From Rothia koreensis (GTDB lineage: Bacteria > Actinomycetota > Actinomycetes > Actinomycetales > Micrococcaceae), in the NCBI RefSeq assembly GCF_004136575.1, contig NZ_NOIQ01000002.1, forward strand, positions 124,001-188,000: 64,000 nucleotides of DNA. Reading direction: 5' to 3'. The translations under genes and the position numbers were made by a program. Below the pieces are notes generated by a model. It made no database searches. It was not told the DNA's origin and was given only the letters and a program-made list of their open reading frames with translations. Positions 19,533-27,006 of the stretch are shown piece after piece; the first letter of the stretch is position 1, and every line of letters begins with the position of its first letter.

Positions 19533-21302
19533 CTATTTGGCTTCGGCGTAGGAGTCCACCGTTTCGACCGTCAGGGGGAAATCCACGGGAGAATCCCCGA
19601 ACAACAACCGGCCGGCCGATGCCGCAGACTCCCTGACAATATCGGCGACAACCTGTGCCTCCGACTCCGGGCCGTGGAGCACGACCTCATCGTGCACGAA
19701 GAAGACCAAGGATGTGCTCATCGGTCCGCCGTTTTCTCCGCCGGATCGCAGGCGCCGGCGAATTTCTCCCATCCAGCACAGCGCCCACTCGGCGGCGGTT
19801 CCCTGAACCACGAAATTTCGGGTGAAGCGACCCTGGGAACGGGCCATCGTGTTCGACCGGGCTTCCGCCGAGGCCGTGCTGACGTCCTTCACCGTGTCGA
19901 ACCATCGTTGGTCCGGCGGCGGGGAGGTCCGGCCGAGCCACGTGGTGACTTGGCCGCCTCGCTCGCCACGGTCCGCAGCATTCTCGACGACGCCGATGGC
20001 CTCGGGGAACAGCCTCTTCAGATGTGGTGCCAACGATCCGGCCTCACCGGACGTGGCCCCGTACATTGCCCCGAGAAGAGCGACTTTGGCCGCCGGCCTG
20101 TCCTTCAACGCGGAACCCGTTCTTTGCCCGATCTCCGCGATGCCGACGTACAGGTCCTTGCCCTGCCCGGCCACGGCCAGAGCCCGGTCCGATGACATCG
20201 CTGCGAGGATGCGAGGTTCGACTTGTGAAGCGTCGGCAACCGTCAGGACATTGCCTGGGTCTGCGCGGACGGCGTCGCGTACCGTTTGCGGAATCTGCAT
20301 CGCCCCTCCTCCGTGCGCGGCCCACCGCCCGGTCACGACGCCGCCGACCACGTACGCCGCGTGAAACCTTCCGTCCCGGACCCACTCGTCCAGCCAGTGC
20401 CACCCGTTGGCGGTCCAGAGCCGATACAGCTGCTTGTACCGCAGGACGGGCCCGATCATCGCTCTGCGCTGGTCCGAACTCGAGCCTCCACGATCCGCCC
20501 ACGCCATCAGGTCCCATTTTCGTGTGGAAGAAACCTCGATTCCTGCGGAGTGGAGCGCGCGGAGAAGGTCTTGGGGCGAATCGGGATTGAGCCGGCTCGT
20601 CCCCAGCGTTCTTCCGATCTCCTCGGCCAGCTCCTGCATCAGGGCAGGTCGTTCTCCTTCGTCGGGCCGGGGGCCGAGAAGCTCGTGAAGAATCCGTTGG
20701 TGGATGTCCGCGTTCCAGGGAAGCCCTTCGTGATACATCTCGGCAGCTATCAACGCGCCCTGGGACTCAGCGGCCAGCAGCAGGGTGAGCCGTTGACGTC
20801 CCGGGGAGTCGTCCACCGCGCCCTTCTGTGCCGCGAACTCTTCCACAAGTTGGTCGATGCCGGGTTCGGCACGCGACCCGGGCCGAGTCGGCGCGTCGAA
20901 CAACGAAACCTGCTGAGGGTCATGGCGAGGGGGAATGTGGCCCGCAGGGGCAGGCTCCGAGGTCCGTAGGTCCACGGCCGGGCTGTACTGGACTTGATTG
21001 CTCGGCAGCGTTGCGGCGTTCCGAAGGATGGTCTGATTCAGCGCGAGGTCCCAGCAGCGGGAGACGGAGACTCCTGCTCTCAGCAGTGACGGGTAGACCG
21101 CGTTCGTGGACGACCAAACCCATCGGATGCGGTCGGGATGGTGTGAGGTCCGGTGCACCGCGCTCACGAAGTCGGACAACTGATTCTGCGCGAAACTGCG
21201 GGTTGAGCCAGCCACACCGTTCTCCACCGTGACGGCTCGCCAGACGGCGTCGTTGCCTTGCGCAGACGAGCCGGGGTCCTGGGGGCCGATCACGATCACC
21301 AT
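19533..21302 (-). CDS. PolA-like DNA polymerase with degenerate 3'-5' exonuclease domain
   Basis: Family-A polymerase of 589 residues, about two thirds of PolA length. The C-terminal palm/fingers have motif A VADASQVEPRILAAM, motif B RPAAKVALLGAMYG and motif C FFVHDEVVLHG, so the catalytic Asp residues and the O-helix Arg/Lys are kept. The O-helix position that is Phe or Tyr in classical enzymes reads Leu. The N-terminal 180 residues correspond to the exonuclease region, but no DxE or other DEDD motif is visible. ATG 21302 fits the family; upstream codons overlap the CHY gene. It is divergent from that gene. A repair or lesion-tolerance role is inference. Confidence 0.85.
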   Translation of the reverse strand: MVIVIGPQDPGSSAQGNDAVWRAVTVENGVAGSTRSFAQNQLSDFVSAVHRTSHHPDRIRWVWSSTNAVYPSLLRAGVSVSRCWDLALNQTILRNAATLPSNQVQYSPAVDLRTSEPAPAGHIPPRHDPQQVSLFDAPTRPGSRAEPGIDQLVEEFAAQKGAVDDSPGRQRLTLLLAAESQGALIAAEMYHEGLPWNADIHQRILHELLGPRPDEGERPALMQELAEEIGRTLGTSRLNPDSPQDLLRALHSAGIEVSSTRKWDLMAWADRGGSSSDQRRAMIGPVLRYKQLYRLWTANGWHWLDEWVRDGRFHAAYVVGGVVTGRWAAHGGGAMQIPQTVRDAVRADPGNVLTVADASQVEPRILAAMSSDRALAVAGQGKDLYVGIAEIGQRTGSALKDRPAAKVALLGAMYGATSGEAGSLAPHLKRLFPEAIGVVENAADRGERGGQVTTWLGRTSPPPDQRWFDTVKDVSTASAEARSNTMARSQGRFTRNFVVQGTAAEWALCWMGEIRRRLRSGGENGGPMSTSLVFFVHDEVVLHGPESEAQVVADIVRESAASAGRLLFGDSPVDFPLTVETVDSYAEAK

Positions 21303-21356
21303 GTCTCTATTATCCAGCCCCAGGCAGCCCGTAGATTTGTCTCTGTGGACAACGCA

Positions 21357-21698
21357 ATGCCAATTTCTCAGAATCCGGGTCTTCCGAGGGTGTGGGGCCA
21401 CACCGTCGATGACATGACCCGGTGCGTTCATTACCACCAGCCCGAGGACGTCATCGCGATTCGCTTCAAGTGCTGCGACAGGTACTACCCGTGCCATCTG
21501 TGCCATGCCGAGGCCGAGGACCACGAGGCCCACCAATGGTCCGTCGACGAACGGGAGACGCCGGCCATCTTGTGCGGGGGATGCGGAAGCGAGCTTCCGA
21601 TCAAGGAGTACATGGCCGCTTCCCGGTGCCCTCGGTGCGCGATCATGTTCAACGAACGGTGTGCTCTTCACTACGACCTGTACTTCGAGGTGGACTAG
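21357..21698 (+). CDS. CHY zinc-finger protein
   Basis: Small protein of about 113 residues. Cys/His pairs RCVHYHQ, FKCCDRYYPCHLCH, CGGCGSEL, SRCPRCAIMFNERCALHY match the CHY-type zinc finger, which binds three zinc ions. Bacterial members have no firm function; eukaryotic relatives act in ubiquitin ligases. ATG 21357 is used, with GTG 21345 as an alternative. It is divergent from the PolA-like gene and precedes the Tad operon by about 130 bases. Confidence 0.8.
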   Translation: MPISQNPGLPRVWGHTVDDMTRCVHYHQPEDVIAIRFKCCDRYYPCHLCHAEAEDHEAHQWSVDERETPAILCGGCGSELPIKEYMAASRCPRCAIMFNERCALHYDLYFEVD

Positions 21699-21830
21699 CG
21701 CGCGGCATGGATCAGTACGATCCGTCCACAGGAGACCTGTTCTCGAGGGGAATTGCGAATTCTCCACACTGGAGACCCACACAGGGAGAATTCCGGTCGA
21801 CCTGAATGCTGGTGGAGTCACGATGTCGGC

Positions 21831-23201
21831 ATGGATACCGATTCACGACGACACATCGCTGACCCCGAGGTTTCGGAGGCGGAAGACTTCGTCCGGGAAC
21901 TGATCGATCGAGCGCCTTCCGACGGACTCTCGAACGGAGCTTCGGGGGCCCTCCTGGCCTGGGGCGACAGGCGCAGCTTCTTGCGCGTGACCGAGGACGT
22001 GGCGCGGGCGGTAGGCACAGGCCTGCGCCGGGTGCCGGAGAACGGCCGACCGATCATCGGTCCGCGCGACGCTTTGGTGATGGAGGCGGAACAGGCCGAG
22101 GATCCTGTTCGTTGCCCTGACGCCTATCTGAGGTCGACGCCGGGTCCGAGGGGGCCCGCGATTGTCTGCGGGTTCGCAGGGGGTTCTGATCCGTGGGCTG
22201 CGGCGCGGAGGCTCGCGGCCTTCTGGCACCAGCCCGACGTCGTGATTCTCCCGCAGGGCAGGGGCTGGTTGGCCGACCGGATCGCCGGAAGCCCGGGAGC
22301 CGAACACACGCACCCAACGATCGGGGTGCTCGGCGTGTGCGGTGGCGTGGGAACGACGACGACGGCGCTCTGGGTTGCCTCAAGACTTCTCGAAGACGGC
22401 AAGCCTCCGATCGTCGTCGACGCCGTCCCTGGCAGCACAGCCCTCGAAAGCTGCGTCGCCGGCGAACCGATGAGCGGACTCAGATGGGAAGACATTGCCC
22501 GATTGCCGTACAGGCCAGAGGCGGCCCACATCGTCTCCGCTGTTCCGGCCCCGCACGGGTTGCCCATCCTCTCCTCTGATCCGGACACCACCGGACAGAT
22601 CCAGGATTCGGGGACGACCCTCTGGGCGACCATCGATGCCCTGAGCCATGAGGCCATGCCCGTCGTCGACCTCGGCGCGATTCCGCTGACATGGTCAACC
22701 ATGAATTCGACGTCCGTGGCCCGGTGCTCGGCCCTGCTCTTGTTGGTTCCGTTCACCCTCCGCGGTTTGTGCCAGGCGAGAGCGGCGTGCCATCGATGGT
22801 CCGGGGTCCTGCCCGTCGTCCCCGTCGGAACGGGACCCAGATGGTGCGATGTCTCCGACCAGGACGTCGCCCAGGCCATAGGGATGCCGTTGGCAGCCAC
22901 CATCCCGCACGTGGTGCCGGTTCACGACTCCTATGAGGCCGGTCGGGTCCTGGATATTGCCTACAAGCGACCGTTGCGTCGGGCCCTCGGCGAGATCGTG
23001 GATGCCGTGGGCGCGGCGGTTGAGAGTCGTGCCGGACGCGGACGTGGCCGCGGGTACTCCGCGGGCCAACAATTCGCGAGGATATCGCCGCAGCACCGGA
23101 GATCGGCCGGCGCCGTGTCGGAGGACCAGGCAGCGACAGGACCCTCGTGCTCGGATGTTGGGCGCGCATCCGACGTTTCGGCCGGTAGGGGCGCCGAATG
23201 A
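21831..23201 (+). CDS. TadZ/CpaE-like P-loop protein (Ssd-like) of the Tad locus
   Basis: 456-residue protein with an N-terminal receiver-like region and a MinD/ParA-type domain from about residue 160, resembling the septum-site-determining protein Ssd of actinobacterial Tad loci. The P-loop reads GVCGGVGTTTTALWVA, lacking both the signature Lys and the catalytic Lys of a deviant Walker A. It therefore probably does not hydrolyse ATP. The C-terminal 60 residues are low-complexity. TadZ proteins position the Tad machine at the pole. The start is tentative. It overlaps tadA by 4 bases (ATGA). Confidence 0.75.
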   Translation: MDTDSRRHIADPEVSEAEDFVRELIDRAPSDGLSNGASGALLAWGDRRSFLRVTEDVARAVGTGLRRVPENGRPIIGPRDALVMEAEQAEDPVRCPDAYLRSTPGPRGPAIVCGFAGGSDPWAAARRLAAFWHQPDVVILPQGRGWLADRIAGSPGAEHTHPTIGVLGVCGGVGTTTTALWVASRLLEDGKPPIVVDAVPGSTALESCVAGEPMSGLRWEDIARLPYRPEAAHIVSAVPAPHGLPILSSDPDTTGQIQDSGTTLWATIDALSHEAMPVVDLGAIPLTWSTMNSTSVARCSALLLLVPFTLRGLCQARAACHRWSGVLPVVPVGTGPRWCDVSDQDVAQAIGMPLAATIPHVVPVHDSYEAGRVLDIAYKRPLRRALGEIVDAVGAAVESRAGRGRGRGYSAGQQFARISPQHRRSAGAVSEDQAATGPSCSDVGRASDVSAGRGAE

Positions 23202-24316
23202 GCCCGGTGTCCCCGGCAGCCGAACGATTGGCCGCCTGGGAAGCACGACGGGCCCGTTTTCAAGGGCTGGGAATACTCGAGCCGTTGCTGGAGAGGCCGG
23301 GGGTCACGGACATTTATGTCAACGGTCCTCGTGAGATCTGGACGGACGGCGCGCAGGGGATGCAACGGACCGGTCTGTGTTTTCCCGACGACGCCGCCGT
23401 GCGCGATCTGGCGACACGCATCATCGCCTCCGAAGGCCAGCGTCTGGACGCAAGTCGCCCCTGTGCTGATGTGCAGACTCCGGACGGCTACCGGTTCCAT
23501 GCCGTACTCCCACCGGTGGCCGCACGGCAGACGCACCTGTCGATCCGGCTCCAGCCCGCCCTGAGGCCGGATTTCTCCGCTCTGCAGAAGGCGGGCATGT
23601 TTTCCGAGGAAACAGGAGAGCTGATTCGTTCCTTGGTGCGCAGGAAACGGTCGTTGTTGATCAGTGGCGGGACAGGCACCGGCAAAACGACCCTGCTGAA
23701 TGCGGTATTGGGACTCTGCCCGCCGACGGAGCGTCTGGTCCTGATCGAGGATTCGCCAGAGCTCGAACCCGACCACCCGCACGTGGTCTCCTTGCGTTCC
23801 CGATATGCCAATGCGGAAGGGGCTGGGGAGGTGACATTGACCTCCCTGATACGCCAGGCGCTGAGGATGGGCCCTGACCGGCTGATCCTCGGGGAATGCA
23901 GGGGAGCGGAGGTCAAGGACTTCTTACTGGCCATGAACACCGGACACGAAGGCGGTGGTGTGACATTGCACGCCAACTCCGCCGCGTCGGTACCGTCGCG
24001 ACTTCTGGCTCTCGGTGCCCTGGCCGGTTTGGGACATGACGCGGTGGCTCACCAGGCCGCGAATGCCGTCGACGTCGTCGTCCACGTGCGTCGGTCGGGT
24101 GTACACCGGTGGGTCAGTCAGCTGGGACTGCTCAGCCTGGAAGGCAACGACCTGGTGGTTGTCCTCGCGGTGGAATTCGGGGTCGACGGCGATGCGACCT
24201 GCGCTCGAGCCTGGTCTACCCTTGCGGCCCTGGCTGGCCTGCATGGGAGCCGCCCGGCTTCGTGGCAATCTTCGCCGCAGGGTTCAGGGCCGTTGACGGG
24301 CGGTGTGCGGCCGTGA
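23198..24316 (+). CDS. tadA: TadA/CpaF-type secretion ATPase
   Basis: Hexameric cytoplasmic ATPase that powers Tad/Flp pilus assembly, 372 residues and shorter than proteobacterial CpaF because the N-terminal extension is missing. Walker A is ISGGTGTGKTTLL (about residue 155), followed by the Asp box VLIEDSPEL, Walker B-like RLILGECRGAEV and the His box GHEGGGVTLHAN. It sits between the TadZ-like gene and tadB with 4-base overlaps on both sides, showing tight co-translation. Confidence 0.93.
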   Translation: MSPVSPAAERLAAWEARRARFQGLGILEPLLERPGVTDIYVNGPREIWTDGAQGMQRTGLCFPDDAAVRDLATRIIASEGQRLDASRPCADVQTPDGYRFHAVLPPVAARQTHLSIRLQPALRPDFSALQKAGMFSEETGELIRSLVRRKRSLLISGGTGTGKTTLLNAVLGLCPPTERLVLIEDSPELEPDHPHVVSLRSRYANAEGAGEVTLTSLIRQALRMGPDRLILGECRGAEVKDFLLAMNTGHEGGGVTLHANSAASVPSRLLALGALAGLGHDAVAHQAANAVDVVVHVRRSGVHRWVSQLGLLSLEGNDLVVVLAVEFGVDGDATCARAWSTLAALAGLHGSRPASWQSSPQGSGPLTGGVRP

Positions 24317-25158
24317 CGTTCTTGGTGCTGGCGTGCGGGGGTTGCGGAATCCTCCTGATCGGGGTCGGGACACTTCGGGCACCTCGCGTGGGTTCTTCGG
24401 ACTCATCCGCGACGGATCGTCTGTTGTCCCGGACCTTTTCGGCGGCCCGGTCGTTGAGAGCTCGCAGGGAAGCAGTGAGCCTCGGATGCTGGCCGGAAGT
24501 CATCAGGCAGCTCTCTGCGCTGACAGCGGCGGGGATACCGCAGAATCGCGTGTGGTCGGAGCTGGAGCAGGCATGGACCTCGAATCGAGGGGCATACCTG
24601 GCGTCCTCGGGCGACCGCGTCACGCGGGACGTCGTGAGCACGATCGGCCAGGCTGCCCGCGTGTCCGAGGCGGGCATGGATGCCGTCCGGGCGTTGGAAT
24701 CGACCAGGCCCCAATTGTTCTCGTCCAAGGCGGTCGTTGACGCCTTGACCGCCACATGGTCGGTTTCGAAACAGACCGGCTCCCCGATCTCGGAGGTGCT
24801 GGTCAGGATCGCGGAGGCGGTCGAGGACGATCTCGATGCTCACGCCGCGCGAGAGGCGGCGATGTCCGGTCCGCGCGCCACGGCCAGACTGCTTTCGGCC
24901 CTTCCTCTCGTGGGGTTGGCCATCGGGCTGATCCTCGACGCCGACCCCATCGGCGTGCTCGTGGGGAGCCTTTGGGGACGCGTCGCACTCGGACTCGGGA
25001 TGGTGCTGGGCGCGACGGGAGCGTTGTGGACCCGACATCTGGTTGCTTCGGCGCGGGGCACCCAGACGACCGAAACGATGGATGTTTCGCCATCGTGGGG
25101 GAGGCCCGTTCTTCGGCTCCTTGGCTGGCAAGGGCGACTGGAACGGTGGCAATCATGA
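24313..25158 (+). CDS. tadB: TadB-like inner-membrane platform protein
   Basis: 281-residue membrane protein of the type II secretion F family. A first membrane segment lies at about 2-18, a cytoplasmic bundle holds LGCWPEVIRQLSALTAAGIP and SEVLVRIAEAVEDDLDAHAAREA, and two membrane helices lie near residues 190-240. It starts at GTG 24313 inside the tadA stop (GTGA). It should form the platform with TadC on which the ATPase acts. Confidence 0.85.
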   Translation: MTFLVLACGGCGILLIGVGTLRAPRVGSSDSSATDRLLSRTFSAARSLRARREAVSLGCWPEVIRQLSALTAAGIPQNRVWSELEQAWTSNRGAYLASSGDRVTRDVVSTIGQAARVSEAGMDAVRALESTRPQLFSSKAVVDALTATWSVSKQTGSPISEVLVRIAEAVEDDLDAHAAREAAMSGPRATARLLSALPLVGLAIGLILDADPIGVLVGSLWGRVALGLGMVLGATGALWTRHLVASARGTQTTETMDVSPSWGRPVLRLLGWQGRLERWQS

Positions 25159-25706
25159 CGCCCACGACGTCGCCCGGCCACCTGTTGACCGGATGGGCCG
25201 GTCATCGCGGAATGCGACGGCGCATGCCGGCCCACCACGCCGTTCGGACCGGTGACACGCACCTGAGTATTCGTGTGTGGCTCGAGCTGACGGCCACCGT
25301 GCTCGAGTCGGGTGTTCCTCTCGCCGAGGCATTGCGCATCGTGGCGGAATCGGCCGAATCCTCCGCACTCCAGGGGGTGGCTCATCGGCTCCGTCTTGGG
25401 CTGCCCTGGGACGCCGCGTGGCCTCCTGAGACGCCGTCCCGTGAGGGGAACTCGGACGAACGGCAAACCATGCGAATTCTTCGTGAGGTCTTGACCCTGG
25501 CTGTCCGGACCGGCGCGCCAACGGCGTCGATGTTGAGAGCGAGAGCCATGCAGCTGCGGCGGTCCGAGCATCGGGAGGCAGAGAAAGTGGCAGCCGCCCT
25601 TGGCGTGAAGCTTGTCGTTCCGCTGGGTCTCTGCTCGCTTCCTTCGTTCGTCTGTTTGGGCGTGGTTCCGATACTCATCGGCTTCATGCCACGGATGTGG
25701 TCGTGA
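25155..25706 (+). CDS. tadC: TadC-like inner-membrane platform protein
   Basis: 183-residue F-domain protein with RVWLELTATVLESGVPLAEAL at the start of the bundle and a C-terminal hydrophobic pair around 150-178 (KLVVPLGLCSLPSFVCLGVVP). It is short but complete relative to actinobacterial TadC proteins. ATG 25155 overlaps the tadB stop (ATGA). Identification rests on position and the F-domain pattern. Confidence 0.82.
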   Translation: MTPTTSPGHLLTGWAGHRGMRRRMPAHHAVRTGDTHLSIRVWLELTATVLESGVPLAEALRIVAESAESSALQGVAHRLRLGLPWDAAWPPETPSREGNSDERQTMRILREVLTLAVRTGAPTASMLRARAMQLRRSEHREAEKVAAALGVKLVVPLGLCSLPSFVCLGVVPILIGFMPRMWS

Positions 25707-25763
25707 CCGACGATGCGACCAAAGCTCCGGCATCGGACATGCCGGTTGGGAAAGGAAAGATCG

Positions 25764-26021
25764 ATGGAAACCACGGACATCACCCACGATGTTCCTGCGG
25801 AACCGCCAGGCACAGGAGCGCACACATTGCCCGCCACCAAACCGCTTGAGCGAGTGGAACCAGAGGACGACCACCCCGAACTCGGGGCCACGACCGCAGA
25901 GTACGGAATCGTCATGCTCGCGGCCGTGGGATTCGCCGGGCTGTTGGTGGCAATACTCAAGAGCGGAGAAGTCAAGGAGCTTCTTCTCGGGGTCATTCGG
26001 ACTGCGCTCTCGACGGGTTGA
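25764..26021 (+). CDS. DUF4244 protein, candidate major Flp pilin
   Basis: 85-residue protein. After a 44-residue hydrophilic leader comes ELGATTAEYGIVMLAAVG, which matches the Flp prepilin rule: cleavage after Gly, Glu at +5 and Tyr at +6, then a hydrophobic helix. Mature length would be about 39 residues, typical of an Flp pilin. ATG 25764 has AAAGGAAAG upstream. DUF4244 is the family name used in actinobacteria; the pilin role is inferred from this motif and the operon. Confidence 0.82.
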   Translation: METTDITHDVPAEPPGTGAHTLPATKPLERVEPEDDHPELGATTAEYGIVMLAAVGFAGLLVAILKSGEVKELLLGVIRTALSTG

Positions 26022-26140
26022 GGGATCGACGTGACGGCTCGGTGGTGGAGCCGGAGGCCTTGGACGGGGCCTCCGGCACTGCCCGGGGAGGTCCGAGGAC
26101 GGAGGACGGTGAACATCACGGAACCTATGGGGTACTGGCC

Positions 26141-26596
26141 ATGAGCGCGGGTCACGGCGTCGTCCGACGGAAAGAATCGACCTCACGCCGAGGGCCGGTG
26201 CGGCGGTCGCGCTCGGCGGTTCCGGGACACGGCACGACGCGAAGGCATGATGACGATCTCGGCGCGGTGACGGCAGAGTTCGCTGTGATCATGCCGGTCA
26301 TTGCCGTGGTGGTCTCCTTGGTCATCGGCGTCGCGGCTGTCGGCACGACGTCAGTGCGCACGGAGGAGGCGGCACGCCTGGCCGCGCGGTCGCTTGCCCG
26401 AGGAGACAGCGAGGCCGAGGCCAGGAGAATCGCACGGGACATCGCTGGTCGGCATGCCGTCGTGGGCATCCTGCACGGCGACCGTCTCATTCGGGTGACC
26501 GTTGCATCGCCTGCCCCTGGACCGATCGGAGAATGGGGAGGCATAGTTCTGACCGGACAGGCTGAAACGGGCCCGGAGCCAGGGGCCAGCACGTGA
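26141..26596 (+). CDS. tadE: TadE family pseudopilin
   Basis: About 151 residues from ATG 26141. DDLGAVTAEFAVIMPVIAVVV carries a prepilin-like junction (Gly, then Glu at +5, Phe at +6) and a single membrane helix followed by a small extracellular domain. The frame is open from TTG 26018, which overlaps the pilin stop, so a longer leader is possible. TadE proteins are minor pilins needed for Flp assembly. It overlaps the next gene by 4 bases. Confidence 0.8.
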   Translation: MSAGHGVVRRKESTSRRGPVRRSRSAVPGHGTTRRHDDDLGAVTAEFAVIMPVIAVVVSLVIGVAAVGTTSVRTEEAARLAARSLARGDSEAEARRIARDIAGRHAVVGILHGDRLIRVTVASPAPGPIGEWGGIVLTGQAETGPEPGAST

Positions 26597-27003
26597 AGGA
26601 ATCTCGGGCAGGCCCAGGTTCCGAGGCCGAGGTCGATCGTGGCTCGGCGAGTGTGGTCGGTGCGATGCTCATGATGGCCGCCGTAGCCGCCATGGCCGTC
26701 GTGGCGGCGGTTGCGCACGTGGCCGTCATGAATTGCCGCGCGGCGACGGCGGCCGACCTGGCGGCGCTGTCGGCCGCCGATGCGGCCCGGGGCCTGACGA
26801 CGGGCGACCCCTGCGACATCGCCACCCGCGTGGCCCGAGGCAATGGGGCGCAACTCGTCTCATGTACCGAGGTCCCCGGGCTGGCCGGGGCGATCGACGT
26901 CGATGTCGAAGTCGACCTCAATCACTGGGTCACAGTCCTCGGGCCGGCACGTGGCATGGCTCGCGCTGGTCCGCCCGCTGAGGAGGTGAGCGATCCTCCC
27001 TGA
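26593..27003 (+). CDS. Rv3654c-like TadE-like protein of the helicase/secretion neighbourhood
   Basis: 136 residues, starting at GTG inside the tadE stop (GTGA). DRGSASVVGAMLMMAAVAAM is a pseudopilin-like N-terminus, but the residue at +5 is Val instead of Glu. The rest has two cysteines (GDPCDIA and LVSCTE) that could form a disulfide outside the cell. It resembles mycobacterial Rv3654c, which sits at the same place before the helicase. Minor pilin is the likely role. Confidence 0.75.
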   Translation: MKESRAGPGSEAEVDRGSASVVGAMLMMAAVAAMAVVAAVAHVAVMNCRAATAADLAALSAADAARGLTTGDPCDIATRVARGNGAQLVSCTEVPGLAGAIDVDVEVDLNHWVTVLGPARGMARAGPPAEEVSDPP

Positions 27004-27006
27004 TGC

